The notes under the pieces are model-generated. The model did not search any database, had not been told where the DNA came from, and saw only the letters and a program-made list of their open reading frames with translations. Made by a program: the position numbers and the translations under genes. DNA of 64,000 bases from an uncultured Burkholderiales bacterium (GTDB lineage: Bacteria > Pseudomonadota > Gammaproteobacteria > Burkholderiales > Burkholderiaceae): the NCBI GenBank assembly GCA_946480465.1, contig CAMLJY010000021.1:21473-85472 (forward strand). Direction: 5' to 3'. Positions 36,211 to 45,647 of the stretch are shown in pieces (the stretch's first letter is position 1; each line of letters begins with the position of its first letter).

Positions 36211-37779
36211 TCGGCGGCCTGCAGCTGCGCGTCGGCCCGATCGCGCGCCTGAGCCTGGGCCTGGTGGCGCTGATCGTCAGCCTGGCGCTGGTGGCGGACA
36301 TGCTGCTGGGCGTGGTGCCGGCCCGCGGCGACGCCGAGCGGCGCATGCGCCAGCGCGTGGCCGAGACGCTGGCGCTGCAGATCACGGCGCTGGTCGAGGC
36401 CGGCGACACGGCGCTGCTGGGGCGCACGCTGCAGCAGGTGCTGGCGCGGGACGCCCGCATCCGCTCCATTGCGGTGACGCGCAGCGACGGCACCGAGATC
36501 CTGCGGCGCGGCGTCCAGCCCCAGGCCGATGGTGCGGCCGATGGCGCCGCGGTCAGCGCAGCCGGCCCCCTGTTGAGCCTGCCGGTCACCGCCGGCCGCG
36601 AACGCTGGGGCGACATCGAGATCGGCTTCGCCGCGGACGAAGCCGCCGGGCCGTGGTGGGCCAGCGGCTTGCTGGCGCAGCCCGCGGTGCAGATGCTGCT
36701 CGTGCTGGCCCTGGGCGGCTTCGCGCTGTGCTACGCCTACCTGTGGCGCGCGATGCACTTCCTGAACCCCTCGGCCAGCGTGCCCGACCGCGTTCGCCGC
36801 GCCTTCGACGCGCTGGCCGAGGGCCTGCTCATCGTCGACCAGCAGCAGCGCATCGTGCTGGCCAACCGCGCGTTCCGGCAGCTGCATCCGCAATCGGACG
36901 CCGAGCTGAACGGGCAGCCCATCGACTCGCTGCCGTGGCTGCAGCAAGGCTTCGCTGCCGCAGCACCGGCTGCGGCAGCGGCTGAGCTGCAGCCCGCGGC
37001 CGAGCCGCTGCCCTGGGTGCACACGCTGCAGACGGGCGACACCGTCAGCGCGCGCCCACTGCAGCTGCCGCATCCCGGCGAGGGCAACCGGCAGCTGCTG
37101 GTGAGCACCGCCGCCATCACCGACAACAGCGGCCGCGCGCGCGGCTGCCTGATCACCTTCGACGACGTCACCGCCGTGCACCGCGCCAACGGCGAGCTGC
37201 GCAGCGCACTGGACGCGCTGGAGCAGTCGCGCCGGCGCATCGAAGAGCAGAACGTCGAACTGCGCCAGCTGGCCTCCCGCGACGGGCTGACCGGCTGCTA
37301 CAACCGGCGTGCCTTCTTCGAGTTGGCGATCGGGCTGTTCAACGCCGCACGCGAGCACCACACCGGGCTGTGCTGCCTGATGGTGGACATCGATCACTTC
37401 AAGCGCTTCAACGACACCTATGGCCACGCCGTGGGCGACCAGGTGATCCAGGTCGTGTCACGGACGCTGGCCGCGGGACTGCGGCAGCCGGACCTGCTGG
37501 GTCGCTATGGCGGCGAGGAGTTCTGCATCGTCCTGCCCGGTGCCGACGCGCAGGCGGCCTGCGTGGTGGCCGAGCGCATGCGCGCCGGCATCGAGTCCAC
37601 CGCCCGCAGCGCCATCCGCGGCATCCAGGTGATCCCCATCACCGCCAGCTTCGGCGTGGCGGTCCTCGAACCCGGCGTGGCCTCGATCGAAAGTGCTGAT
37701 CGAGCGGGCCGACCAGTCGCTCTACCAGGCAAAGCAAGCGGGGCGCAACCGCGTCGTGCTGCATCGGGACGCGCCGTGA
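36207..37779 (+). CDS. Membrane diguanylate cyclase (PAS-GGDEF) with a frameshift near its C-terminus
   Basis: Starts in an ATGA overlap with the giant adhesin. Residues ~10-36 and ~155-175 are transmembrane helices around a periplasmic sensor; a PAS-like domain follows (~190-330), then GGDEF (~345-510) with active site GGEEF at 435-439 and an inhibitory I-site RQPD at 426-429, so c-di-GMP synthesis with product inhibition is expected. Between about 37687 and 37699 one base appears missing: as read, the frame continues to 38039 with 110-odd foreign residues. The neighbouring frame restores the normal family end (LIERADQSLYQAKQAGRNRV) and stops at 37779. Whether this is a mutation or a sequencing error cannot be decided here. 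Confidence 0.85.
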
Positions 37780-37825
37780 ACGGCGAATGGCCCGCCGTCA
37801 GCGCCGCCGGAACGCCGCGCTCCGG

Positions 37826-38641
37826 TCAGGTGACCTGCGGCGGTTGGCAGGGGGAGGCCTGCAATCCGCCCTGGCCTGCCCCAGGCACCTCGACATCGAT
37901 GGCGAAGGCGAAGCACGCGCCCCCGCCAAGCAGGCTCGATACCTCGATGTCCGAACCCATGGCACGCACCAGCTCCCGGCTGATCGCGAGGCCCAGGCCC
38001 GTGCCGGCCGCGCCTGACGTGGCAGGTAGTCGTACGTAGGGCATGAAGAGTCGATCCAGGTCCTCGGCGGCGATGCCGACGCCCGTGTCGCCCACCTCGA
38101 AGCGCAGCAGCCAGCGCGTGTCATGCAGTGCGCGGCCGCGCACGTCGAGCGTTATGCATCCTTGGCGCGTGAACTTCACCGCATTGGTCAGCAGGTTCAG
38201 CAGCACCTGGCGCAGGCGCGATTCGTCACCGATCACGCACGGTGGCAGGGCCGTGGCCGTGGCGCAGTGGAACGACAGGCCCTTGCTCCGGACCTCGACG
38301 CGGACCATGTCGGCCACGTCGTCCAGCAGTCGCGGCAGCGGAAAGGCCTGCTGGTGCAGGACGAAACGCCCGGCCTGCAGGCTGCTGTGGTCGATCAGGT
38401 CCGTGGCCAGTCCCAGCAGGTGCTGGCCGGCCGAGCGGATCATCTGCGCGGCCTGGGCCTGGGGTGTGTCGGGTGGACTGTCGATCTGCAGCAGCTGTGC
38501 ATAGCCCAGGATGGCGTTGAGGGGGGTGCGCATTTCGTGCGCCACGCGGGCGAGCCAGGCGTCGGCAATGGCACGACGGCCCGCGGGTGTGCCGTCGGGC
38601 GGTGTCGCGCAGCAGGAGCCCTGGCCATTGCACGAGTTCAT
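37826..38641 (-). CDS. Soluble sensor-less histidine kinase
   Basis: 271 residues. There is no membrane segment or sensor domain; the first ~28 residues are unstructured and Cys-containing (MNSCNGQGSCCATPP). HisKA follows with phospho-acceptor HEMRTPLNAILGYAQLL (His at about residue 35), then HATPase_c: N-box NLLTNAVKF, G1 DTGVGI and G2 GTGLGLAISREL. The family transfers phosphate to a response regulator; none is encoded beside it. It lies 30 bases after fccB on the same strand and may report the redox state of the sulfide dehydrogenase or input from the chemoreceptor gene, which is inference. Confidence 0.85.
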   Translation of the reverse strand: MNSCNGQGSCCATPPDGTPAGRRAIADAWLARVAHEMRTPLNAILGYAQLLQIDSPPDTPQAQAAQMIRSAGQHLLGLATDLIDHSSLQAGRFVLHQQAFPLPRLLDDVADMVRVEVRSKGLSFHCATATALPPCVIGDESRLRQVLLNLLTNAVKFTRQGCITLDVRGRALHDTRWLLRFEVGDTGVGIAAEDLDRLFMPYVRLPATSGAAGTGLGLAISRELVRAMGSDIEVSSLLGGGACFAFAIDVEVPGAGQGGLQASPCQPPQVT

Positions 38642-38671
38642 GGAAGTCCCCTTGCCAGCTCGCCGCGGGCG

Positions 38672-39970
38672 TCACGACACCGTGTCGTTCAGGATGTTTC
38701 CGGCCCAGGCCATGGCGTAGATCGCCTCGGTCAGGTTGGGCCGCTCGGACAGCCCGCCCGCTTCCTTGACCGCCTTCATCGCGCGGGACTCGGCGTCGTA
38801 GCGGTAGACCGCCGCCACGTGGATCACCTCGGACTGCGAGACGAAGCTGTAGCAGGTGTTGGCGATGATGGGCTGCGCCACCGGCTCCTTGCCGGCGAGC
38901 AGCGCGGCCACGGCGGCGGCGCACACCTTGGCCTCCTGGTTGGCCATGTGGCCCGATTTCGGCATGCCGGGCGAGCCGGCAATGGCGTCGCCGACCACGT
39001 GGACGCCCGCCGCGACCGTGGATTCGTAGCTGAGGAAGTCGACGCCGCACCAGCTGTCGGACCCCACGTTGGCCAGGCCGCTGCGCAGCGCGATGGCGCC
39101 GGCACGCTGCGGCGGGATGATGTTCCACACCTGGGCGTCGACCTTGCCCTGGATTGCGAACTCGACACGCTGCGCCGTGGCGTCGATGGACTGGATCTCG
39201 GCGCTGGGGTGGTACTCCACCCGGCCGGCATGGCGCTCGCGCCACAGGCGCTCGAACAGGCCCTTCTTGGCCTGGATCTCGGGGTTGGCGTCGAAGACCA
39301 GCAGCTTGGCACGCGGCTTGGTGATCGACAGGTAGTGGGCGACCAGGCTGGCACGCTCGTAGGGCCCGGGCGGGCAGCGGTACGGCACCTTGGGGATGTG
39401 CATCGCGAACACGCCGTCATCTGGCATCTCGACCAGGCGGCGCCGCAGTTCCAGCGTCTGCTCGCCGGCCTTCCAGGCGTGCGGGATGCGGCGCTGCGCC
39501 GAGGCGCGCTCCAGGCCGGGCAGCGAGGACGACAGGATGTCCACGCCGGGCGCGACGATCAGGCGGTCGTAGGTAATGCGCTGGCGGCCGACGAAGACGA
39601 TGCGCTTGACCGGGTCGATGAAGTCGGCGCTGGCGCGTACCCAGTCGATGCCGTGTCGGGCGGTGAAGGGCTCGTAGTGGCGCGTCAGTTCGCGCAGCTT
39701 GATGCCGCCGTGGATCACGCGGTTGCTCAGCGGGCACATCACGAAGGCGACGTTCGGCTCGATCAGCGTGATCTTCATGTCGCGATTGGCGCTGCGCAGG
39801 TACTTCGCGGCCGTGGCGCCGCCGAAGCCGCCGCCGATGACCACCACGTGGGCCCGCGACAGCGCGGGTTCGTGTGCTGGCCGCGCAGGCGCGCCTTGGG
39901 CGGCTACCAGCCCAGGTGCGCCGGCTGCGGACAGGGCTGCGAGCAGTTCGCGTCGATTCAACATGGTCAT
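38672..39970 (-). CDS. fccB: Flavocytochrome c sulfide dehydrogenase, flavoprotein subunit
   Basis: 432 residues. The N-terminus carries a twin-arginine-like signal (LNRRELLAALSAAGAPGLVAAQ), so the protein is periplasmic. FAD binding is shown by VVVIGGGFGGATAAKYLR, and the redox-active cysteines by VMCPLSNRVIHGG and ANTCYSFVSQ. GVHVVGDA is the second FAD contact. The enzyme oxidises sulfide to sulfur and passes electrons to the cytochrome subunit, whose gene ends 9 bases upstream. Its presence suggests capacity to oxidise or detoxify sulfide. Confidence 0.93.
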   Translation of the reverse strand: MTMLNRRELLAALSAAGAPGLVAAQGAPARPAHEPALSRAHVVVIGGGFGGATAAKYLRSANRDMKITLIEPNVAFVMCPLSNRVIHGGIKLRELTRHYEPFTARHGIDWVRASADFIDPVKRIVFVGRQRITYDRLIVAPGVDILSSSLPGLERASAQRRIPHAWKAGEQTLELRRRLVEMPDDGVFAMHIPKVPYRCPPGPYERASLVAHYLSITKPRAKLLVFDANPEIQAKKGLFERLWRERHAGRVEYHPSAEIQSIDATAQRVEFAIQGKVDAQVWNIIPPQRAGAIALRSGLANVGSDSWCGVDFLSYESTVAAGVHVVGDAIAGSPGMPKSGHMANQEAKVCAAAVAALLAGKEPVAQPIIANTCYSFVSQSEVIHVAAVYRYDAESRAMKAVKEAGGLSERPNLTEAIYAMAWAGNILNDTVS

Positions 39971-39978
39971 TCCCGTGT

Positions 39979-40311
39979 TCAGCGAATTCCGCCGAAGTGC
40001 TCGGCCAGGCGGCGCAGTTCCTGGTCCGAATAGCCGCGCGCGTGCTGGTGCATCACCGTCGCCGCGCGCGTGCCGGTCTTGAAGGCGATCAGGTTGTCAT
40101 ACAGGTAGTCCGAAGACTTTCCGGCCAGGCGCAGGGAAGCGCCTTCGGACCGGCCATCGGTGCCGTGGCACGCGGCGCAACTGGCAGCCCACAGGCGCAC
40201 TTCGCGCTGGCGCAGCTCGGCATCCGGTGCCTGTGCCTGTGCCTGCAGGCTCGCAGCGAGCAGCGCGGCAAGCGCCGCGGCGCGCGTGGTGCGGAAGGAC
40301 TGGTGTTTCAC
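39979..40311 (-). CDS. fccA: Monoheme c-type cytochrome, FccA-like
   Basis: 110 residues from GTG at 40311, which has GGAG upstream; an alternative GTG at 40338 lacks one. A signal peptide (RAAALAALLAASLQAQAQA) is followed by one heme motif CAACH and a distal Met in ATVMHQHARGYSD. It is the electron acceptor of FccB by position. Purple sulfur bacterial FccA is a 21-kDa diheme protein; this is the short monoheme form seen in Proteobacteria. Confidence 0.85.
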   Translation of the reverse strand: MKHQSFRTTRAAALAALLAASLQAQAQAPDAELRQREVRLWAASCAACHGTDGRSEGASLRLAGKSSDYLYDNLIAFKTGTRAATVMHQHARGYSDQELRRLAEHFGGIR

Positions 40312-40334
40312 GCAAGACTCCACGGAAGGGTGAT

Positions 40335-41942
40335 TCACGATGAGGGAAGCAGCACGCCGCCCGGTGCAGCGCCCTGTGCGCCGGGGCCGGCCGCGGCTGG
40401 CGATTCGTCGGGTGCCAGCCGGAAGCCGCGCACCGAGCCGGACAGCCGGGTCGCCAGCTGCCGCAGGCCGTCCGCGGCGCGCGCGGTCTCGTGCACCAGC
40501 GCCGCGTTCTGCCGCGTGCTCTCGTCGAGCTGGCCGACCACGCCGCCCAGCTCCTCCAGGCGATCGTGCAACTGGCGGCTGGTGGCCGACATGCCGACGA
40601 CCAGCCCGGTGAGCTCGCGCGCCTGGTCGACCACGCGCTCCATGGTGGCGCCGGCCACCTGCACCAGGCGGTGGCCGTCTTCCACCTGGTCGACGCTGTC
40701 CTCGATCAGGGTCTTGATCTCGCGTGCGGCCTGCGCGCTGCGCTGGGCCAGGCCGCGCACTTCAGCCGCTACGACGGAGAAGCCGCGGCCGTCCTCGCCG
40801 GCGCGGGCGGCCTCCACGGCGGCGTTCAGCGCCAGCAGGTTGGTCTGGAACGCGATGTCGTCGATGACGCCGATGATGTCGGCGATGCGGCGGCTGGACT
40901 GGCGGATGGTGCTCATCGAGTCGACCACGCTGCGCACGACCGAGCCGGCCTCGCTGGCCACGCTGCAGGCGCGCCCGGCCAGCGTTTCGGCGCTGGTGGC
41001 GCTGGCGGATGTCTGCTGCACGAAGTCGGCCATGTGGCCCATCGTCACCGTGGTGCGCTGCAGGCTCGCGGCCTGGCGCTCGGTGCGCGTGCTCAGGTCT
41101 TCGTTGCCGTGGGCGATCTGGGTCGATGCGACCGCGATCTGCTCGATGCCGGAGCGCACGTCGCCCACCGTGCCGGCCAGCTGCTGCGTCATGCTGCCCA
41201 GGGCCTGGTGCAGGCGCCCGAACTCGTCGCTGCGGTGCTCGGCCCGCGGGCTGCTCAGGTCGCCTTCGGCCACGCGCGCGGCCAGGTCGATGCAGTGTTC
41301 CAGCGCGCCCAGGATCTGCCGCCGCGCCCAGTAATAGCACGCCAGGCACGCGGCCATCAGCAGGACGCAGACGGCCGGCATCAGCCACTGGCCGCGCTGC
41401 TTGGTCTGCGCGAAGCTGGCCGATGCCGCGTTCACCGCCGCGTAGCCGGCTTCCACCGTGCGGTCCACGCCGGCGCGGTGGGCCAGGTACAACGCATGCG
41501 CGGCGGTCAGCGCCTGGCGGGCGCCGGCCTCGTCGTGGCGGTCCAGGCGAGCCAGCACCTCGTTGCGTGCCGCGGCCATGAAGGCCTGCGCGGTCGTGTG
41601 CTGCTCGCCCAGCAGCAGCTGGTCCAGGCCGGCCGGGGGTTCGGCCTGCCAGCGGGCCACGCGGGCGTCGTATTCGCGGGCCAGGCGCTCGACCTGCTCG
41701 CGCGCCTCGGCTGGCCGCAGGCTGTTCTCGACCGCCTGCGACAGGACCAGCCGCAGCTCGACCAGGTACATCGGCGGCGGCAGGATGTCGGCCACGACCT
41801 CGTTGGCGACCAGCGCATCCTTGGCGCGGCGGTCCAGTTCCTGGAAGCTCCACAGCGAGATGGCCAGGACCGTCAGCGCGGCAAGAAAGCCGGTGAGGCC
41901 GATGGACAGCAGGGTGAAACGCACTGTTCTGGTGTTCGTCAT
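40335..41942 (-). CDS. Methyl-accepting chemotaxis protein
   Basis: 535 residues from ATG at 41942 (GGAG upstream). A transmembrane helix (about 8-30) leads to a periplasmic four-helix-type sensor (~35-190), a second helix (~190-212, [20 protein letters not shown]), HAMP (~213-265) and a signalling domain whose hairpin tip reads [41 protein letters not shown]. No C-terminal CheR pentapeptide is visible. Its stop lies 24 bases before fccA, so it may be expressed with the sulfide dehydrogenase. Confidence 0.93.
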   Translation of the reverse strand: MTNTRTVRFTLLSIGLTGFLAALTVLAISLWSFQELDRRAKDALVANEVVADILPPPMYLVELRLVLSQAVENSLRPAEAREQVERLAREYDARVARWQAEPPAGLDQLLLGEQHTTAQAFMAAARNEVLARLDRHDEAGARQALTAAHALYLAHRAGVDRTVEAGYAAVNAASASFAQTKQRGQWLMPAVCVLLMAACLACYYWARRQILGALEHCIDLAARVAEGDLSSPRAEHRSDEFGRLHQALGSMTQQLAGTVGDVRSGIEQIAVASTQIAHGNEDLSTRTERQAASLQRTTVTMGHMADFVQQTSASATSAETLAGRACSVASEAGSVVRSVVDSMSTIRQSSRRIADIIGVIDDIAFQTNLLALNAAVEAARAGEDGRGFSVVAAEVRGLAQRSAQAAREIKTLIEDSVDQVEDGHRLVQVAGATMERVVDQARELTGLVVGMSATSRQLHDRLEELGGVVGQLDESTRQNAALVHETARAADGLRQLATRLSGSVRGFRLAPDESPAAAGPGAQGAAPGGVLLPSS

Positions 41943-42000
41943 CGGGGACTCCGATGCCGGTCCGCGCACGGCCGGCGACTACGACGGGAGATGGGGGCCA

Positions 42001-42023
42001 GCGCCTGCACCGAATGCAGGCGC
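42001..42023. promoter_or_regulatory. Perfect inverted repeat upstream of the chemoreceptor gene
   Basis: GCGCCTGCA, 5 bases, TGCAGGCGC; about 60 bases ahead of the ATG at 41942. It could be an operator or a leader hairpin. Confidence 0.5.
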
Positions 42024-42201
42024 CCGGCGACCCCGCTTGACCGCACCACCCTGATGACTGTTGTTGGAATCGGGAACCGATGCTTCAACCATAGCGACCG
42101 GTGGGCGGAGCGGCATGACTCTTTCTTTGGGCCGGGAAGCTTTTCGTTATGGCGCTGGCGGCTGCGGGGGGTTGACGCGTCTTTTATGACCTAGCAATGC
42201 G

Positions 42202-42594
42202 TCAACGCAGCGACCGCACGTAGCGGCGCGCCGCGCCGCCGTCGTCCCGGCCGGCATCGGCTGCGGCTGCGGCAGGCGGGGACGGCGCCGGTGCAGCGGC
42301 GGCCGCCGCCGCGGGGGCCTGCGTCGGCAGCGTGGGCTCCGGTGCGGCCGCCATGGGCAAGGACCGCGCGGCGCCCGCCGGCCCCGCGGTGAGGCGCAGC
42401 AGGCGGATGCGCAGGCATTCCGCAATGCCGCGCAGGCGTTCGCTGGCGCCGTCATCGGCGGCCAGGCCGATCACGGTGTCGGCGTACTGCCGATCGGCGA
42501 AGAACAGCTCCGGGTCCAGCCGGATCCGGAACTCGCGCATCAGCAACGGCATCATCTGGATCAACAGCGCCGTGGCCTGGTGGTCGGTGCTCAT
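42202..42594 (-). CDS. Hypothetical protein with Ala/Pro-rich tail
   Basis: 130 residues from ATG at 42594, with AAAGGA upstream. The first ~75 residues look folded and helical (ALLIQMMPLLMREFRIRLDPELFFADRQYADTV); the rest is a low-complexity Ala/Pro stretch ending GRDDGGAARRYVRSLR. I recognise no family. It lies 29 bases after the ammonium transporter gene and could be its co-transcribed partner; it is not a GlnK homologue. Confidence 0.6.
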   Translation of the reverse strand: MSTDHQATALLIQMMPLLMREFRIRLDPELFFADRQYADTVIGLAADDGASERLRGIAECLRIRLLRLTAGPAGAARSLPMAAAPEPTLPTQAPAAAAAAAPAPSPPAAAAADAGRDDGGAARRYVRSLR

Positions 42595-42623
42595 GGCTGC
42601 GTCCTTTCATTGCTATGTGACTG

Positions 42624-43850
42624 CTAGGCCGCCAGCGACTCGCCGTGCTCGCGCAGGTCCAGTCCACCCACTTCATGCTCCTTGCGCACGCGCAGGCCCA
42701 TGGTGTGGCGCAGCAGCCAGGCGATCAGCGCGGTGGCCACGGCCACGTAGGCCACCACCATCAGTCCGCCGCCGAGCTGGATCAGCACCTGCTGGGTCAC
42801 GTCCGGCTTCACCGTCTGGAACACGCCGGTGAGCACCGTGCCCAGGAAGCCGGCCACCCCGTGCAGGCCGAAGACGTCCAGCGAGTCGTCGTAGCCCAGG
42901 CGCGACTTCAACGACGTGGCGCAGAAGAAGCAGGTGACCGAGGCCAGCACGCCGATCAGCGCGCCGGCGCCGACGCTGACGTAACCCGAGGCCGGCGTGA
43001 TGCAGATCAGGCCCGACAGCAGGCCGCTGGACAGGCCCAGCAGCGAGACGCGGCCACGTACCAGCCACTCGCAACCGACCCAGCCGACGACACCCGCGGC
43101 CGCCGCCACCTGGGTGACCAGCACCGCAAGCGACGCCGCGGGCGAGGCGCCCATGGCCGAGCCGCCGTTGAAGCCGAACCAGCCCACCCACATCATCCCG
43201 GCGCCGGTCAGCGTCAGCATCAGGTTGTGAGGCGTCATCGGTTCGCGGCCGTAGCCGATGCGGTTGCCGGTCATCATCGCCAGCACCAGGGCCGCGACGC
43301 CGCTGGCCAGGTGCACCACGGTGCCGCCGGCGAAGTCCATGTGGCCCACGGCGTGCAGCCAGCCGGTGGGGTGCCAGATCCAGTGCGCCACGGGCACGTA
43401 CACCAGCAGCAGCCACAACACACCAAAGACCATGGCCGCGCCGAAGCGCATGCGCTCGACCACCGCGCCGTAGATCAGGCCCACGGTGACCATCGCGAAG
43501 CCGAGCTGGAATAGCACGAACACCGCTTCCGGCACCGTGGGGGCCAGCACGTGGCCGGTGCGCGCCAGGGGGGACAGGTGCTGCAGCAGCGCGCTGTTCA
43601 GGCCGCCGATCCAGCCGTTGCCTGCGGTGAAGGCCAGGCTGTAGCCCCCGGCAATCCACGCCAGCGTGACGAAGCCGGCGCTGCCCAGCACCATGGCCGC
43701 GGTGGCCAGCGCGTTCTTGCGCCGCACCATGCCGGCATAGAACAGCGTCAGGCCGGGCACGACCATCAGCATCACCAGCACGCAGGAAATCAGCATCCAG
43801 GCGGTGTCGCCGCCGTCGATGGTGTAGAGGGACTCGCTCGGACTGCTCAT
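42624..43850 (-). CDS. amtB: Ammonium transporter, Amt family
   Basis: 408 residues from ATG at 43850. Eleven helices are expected, with Amt signatures DTAWMLISCVLVMLMVVPGLTLFYAGMVRRKN (start shown by DTAWMLISCVLVML), the pore region AGGTVVHLASGVAALVLAM with the first conserved His, and DVFGLHGVAGFLGTVLTGVF with the second. It moves ammonium or ammonia across the inner membrane. No glnK lies next to it, which is unusual in Proteobacteria; a small hypothetical gene follows instead. It has no cleavable signal peptide. Confidence 0.93.
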   Translation of the reverse strand: MSSPSESLYTIDGGDTAWMLISCVLVMLMVVPGLTLFYAGMVRRKNALATAAMVLGSAGFVTLAWIAGGYSLAFTAGNGWIGGLNSALLQHLSPLARTGHVLAPTVPEAVFVLFQLGFAMVTVGLIYGAVVERMRFGAAMVFGVLWLLLVYVPVAHWIWHPTGWLHAVGHMDFAGGTVVHLASGVAALVLAMMTGNRIGYGREPMTPHNLMLTLTGAGMMWVGWFGFNGGSAMGASPAASLAVLVTQVAAAAGVVGWVGCEWLVRGRVSLLGLSSGLLSGLICITPASGYVSVGAGALIGVLASVTCFFCATSLKSRLGYDDSLDVFGLHGVAGFLGTVLTGVFQTVKPDVTQQVLIQLGGGLMVVAYVAVATALIAWLLRHTMGLRVRKEHEVGGLDLREHGESLAA

Positions 43851-44167
43851 GGGTTTCTCTCCGCTCGGAAGTGGGTCGAGGGTTCGAACGCCCATGCAGC
43901 GGCCGACGCGGCCGCGGGCCGGGTCCGGCAAGTAACAGTTCAAAGACGCGGCCGTGGCACCTGTTCCGGCGCCGCGGCGCTTCGCGATGCGTCCACGGCC
44001 GGATCGCGGCGGCGTGGGGCTTCGCTGCAGCAGTCCTGGCGCGGCCTGCCGCTGTGCGAGCGTTTCAAGCAGTAACGTTATGCCCTGGCTCGAACCGCTT
44101 GATGAATGTTTGTTTGGGGCCGTGCGATGCCCGGTTATGCAGCAGGCTGCAGGGTGTGCGGCAATGC
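43851..44167. other. Intergenic region upstream of the ammonium transporter
   Basis: 317 bases between the 5' end of amtB and the 3' end of the next minus-strand gene. I see no gene, no clear sigma-54 site and no T-tract hairpin; it presumably holds the amtB promoter. Confidence 0.5.
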
Positions 44168-45610
44168 TCAATCGCCGGTGAAGAGGCCGGTCCGCGTGAG
44201 GCAGTTCACGAGCTCGTGCTGCGGCGCCGGCTGCGCCAGGCAGGCCGCGGCCGGGGCCAGTTCCTGCTGCTGCCTGAAGTGGCGCAGCGCGCCGCCGCTG
44301 GCCTGTTCGGCCAGCGTGCGCAGCGCCGGCGGCAGCGTCTTGTTGGCGACCAGGCCGCTCAGGTAGGCCTTGCGCAGCAGCTCGCCCGCTTGGGCGCCGC
44401 TGCCGGCTTGTGGCAGCACCCGGCCCTTGAGCACGCCGAACTCCCCGCCCATCACCCCGGCCGCACCGCTGAACTTGCCGCGCGAGGCGTTGCTGGCGAT
44501 GAAGGCGCCGGCCCACAGCGCCGAGCGCGCGGGCTGTGCGATGGAGCCGAGCGTGAGGCCGATCTCCAGCATGTTCAGGGCCCGCTGGCTGGCGTGGGTG
44601 CCGGGCAGGCGCTCGTGCGTCCACGCCGAGAGCTCGCGCAGCGGGTGGGTGCCGGTCGCCTGCTCGGTGATGCGCGAGGCCGCGTTGGCCGTCACGACGG
44701 CGGTGAACCCCTGCGCGAAGCGCTGGCTCACCGCGGCACTGGGCGTGCGGCCAAGCAGCGCGGCGGCCTGCGCCGGAATGGCGCGGCCGAAGGCCGCGGC
44801 ACCACCGCCGAGGAAGCTGACCGACAGCGCCAGGTCGTTGAAGGCCTCGGCGTAGCGGCCGCGCACGGCGTCGTGCGCGGCGCTGCCGGCGAACCAGGCC
44901 GAGGCGCCCAGGCCCAGGCGGCCCAGCGTGTGGGTGGCCTGCTGGGCCACCACGGCCGCGCCGCGGCTGGCGGCCTGGCCGAGCACTTCACGCGTCAGCA
45001 GGTGGCGTGCGCCGGCCAGCAGCAGGCCGCCGCCGGCGGCCGTGGCGGCCAGGCCGATGGCGGCATCGACGGTCGCTTCGGCCACCGCGCGTTCCTGCTC
45101 GGCCGCGGCGGCCTCTTCCAGGCGCGCGGCGCGCAGCGTCTGCCACTGCTGCAGCGCCTCGAAGCCGCTGAGCGGCCGGCCCAGCAGCTCGCCCAGCACG
45201 GCGGCCACGGCGCCCACTTCCACGCCGGCCGTGGCCGCGGCCAGCTGCGCGCGGTAGCCGGGCTCGTCCAGGCGGGCCGCGTCCACGTCGCCCTGGGGCA
45301 GCAGCGCGCCCAGGTCGGGGCGCTGGCCCAGGGCCGCCACGGTCATCAGCCAGCGGGCGGAGACGGCGTCGCGGAACACCGGGTCGCGCGCGGCGCGCTC
45401 GCGCTCCTGCCGGGCGGTGTCGGCCAAGCCCAGCAGCAGCTCGACCACCGCGCGGTGCGCCTGCTCCGGCGACATGCCCAGCCGCTGGGCATCGGCCACC
45501 AGGCTGGCGCGGTCCAGCGCGGGAGCGCGCAGCAGCGGCGGCGCCTGCGTGGCGGGCGCGGTGATGGCGGGCGGCGTTGCGCCCGTGATGCTGCGGATCG
45601 AGGCGTTCAT
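44168..45610 (-). CDS. Hypothetical Ala-rich protein, candidate type III secreted protein or translocator
   Basis: 480 residues. No signal peptide; the first 30 residues are Ser/Thr/Pro-rich (MNASIRSITGATPPAITAPA), as in type III substrates. Two hydrophobic stretches lie near 188-208 (AIGLAATAAGGGLLLAGARHL) and 270-290 (LALSVSFLGGGAAAFGRAI), inside an otherwise helical Ala-rich protein, a layout seen in T3SS translocators but not proof. It starts 37 bases after the 142-residue gene upstream and likely shares its promoter with the dyad at 46158. No family recognised. Confidence 0.65.
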   Translation of the reverse strand: MNASIRSITGATPPAITAPATQAPPLLRAPALDRASLVADAQRLGMSPEQAHRAVVELLLGLADTARQERERAARDPVFRDAVSARWLMTVAALGQRPDLGALLPQGDVDAARLDEPGYRAQLAAATAGVEVGAVAAVLGELLGRPLSGFEALQQWQTLRAARLEEAAAAEQERAVAEATVDAAIGLAATAAGGGLLLAGARHLLTREVLGQAASRGAAVVAQQATHTLGRLGLGASAWFAGSAAHDAVRGRYAEAFNDLALSVSFLGGGAAAFGRAIPAQAAALLGRTPSAAVSQRFAQGFTAVVTANAASRITEQATGTHPLRELSAWTHERLPGTHASQRALNMLEIGLTLGSIAQPARSALWAGAFIASNASRGKFSGAAGVMGGEFGVLKGRVLPQAGSGAQAGELLRKAYLSGLVANKTLPPALRTLAEQASGGALRHFRQQQELAPAAACLAQPAPQHELVNCLTRTGLFTGD

Positions 45611-45647
45611 GCGAGGCTCCCGCGGCGGCAGGGTGGGTGGATGAGGA

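Noticed and set aside
42001..42023. Terminator
   Set aside because: Perfect hairpin but no T-run on either side.
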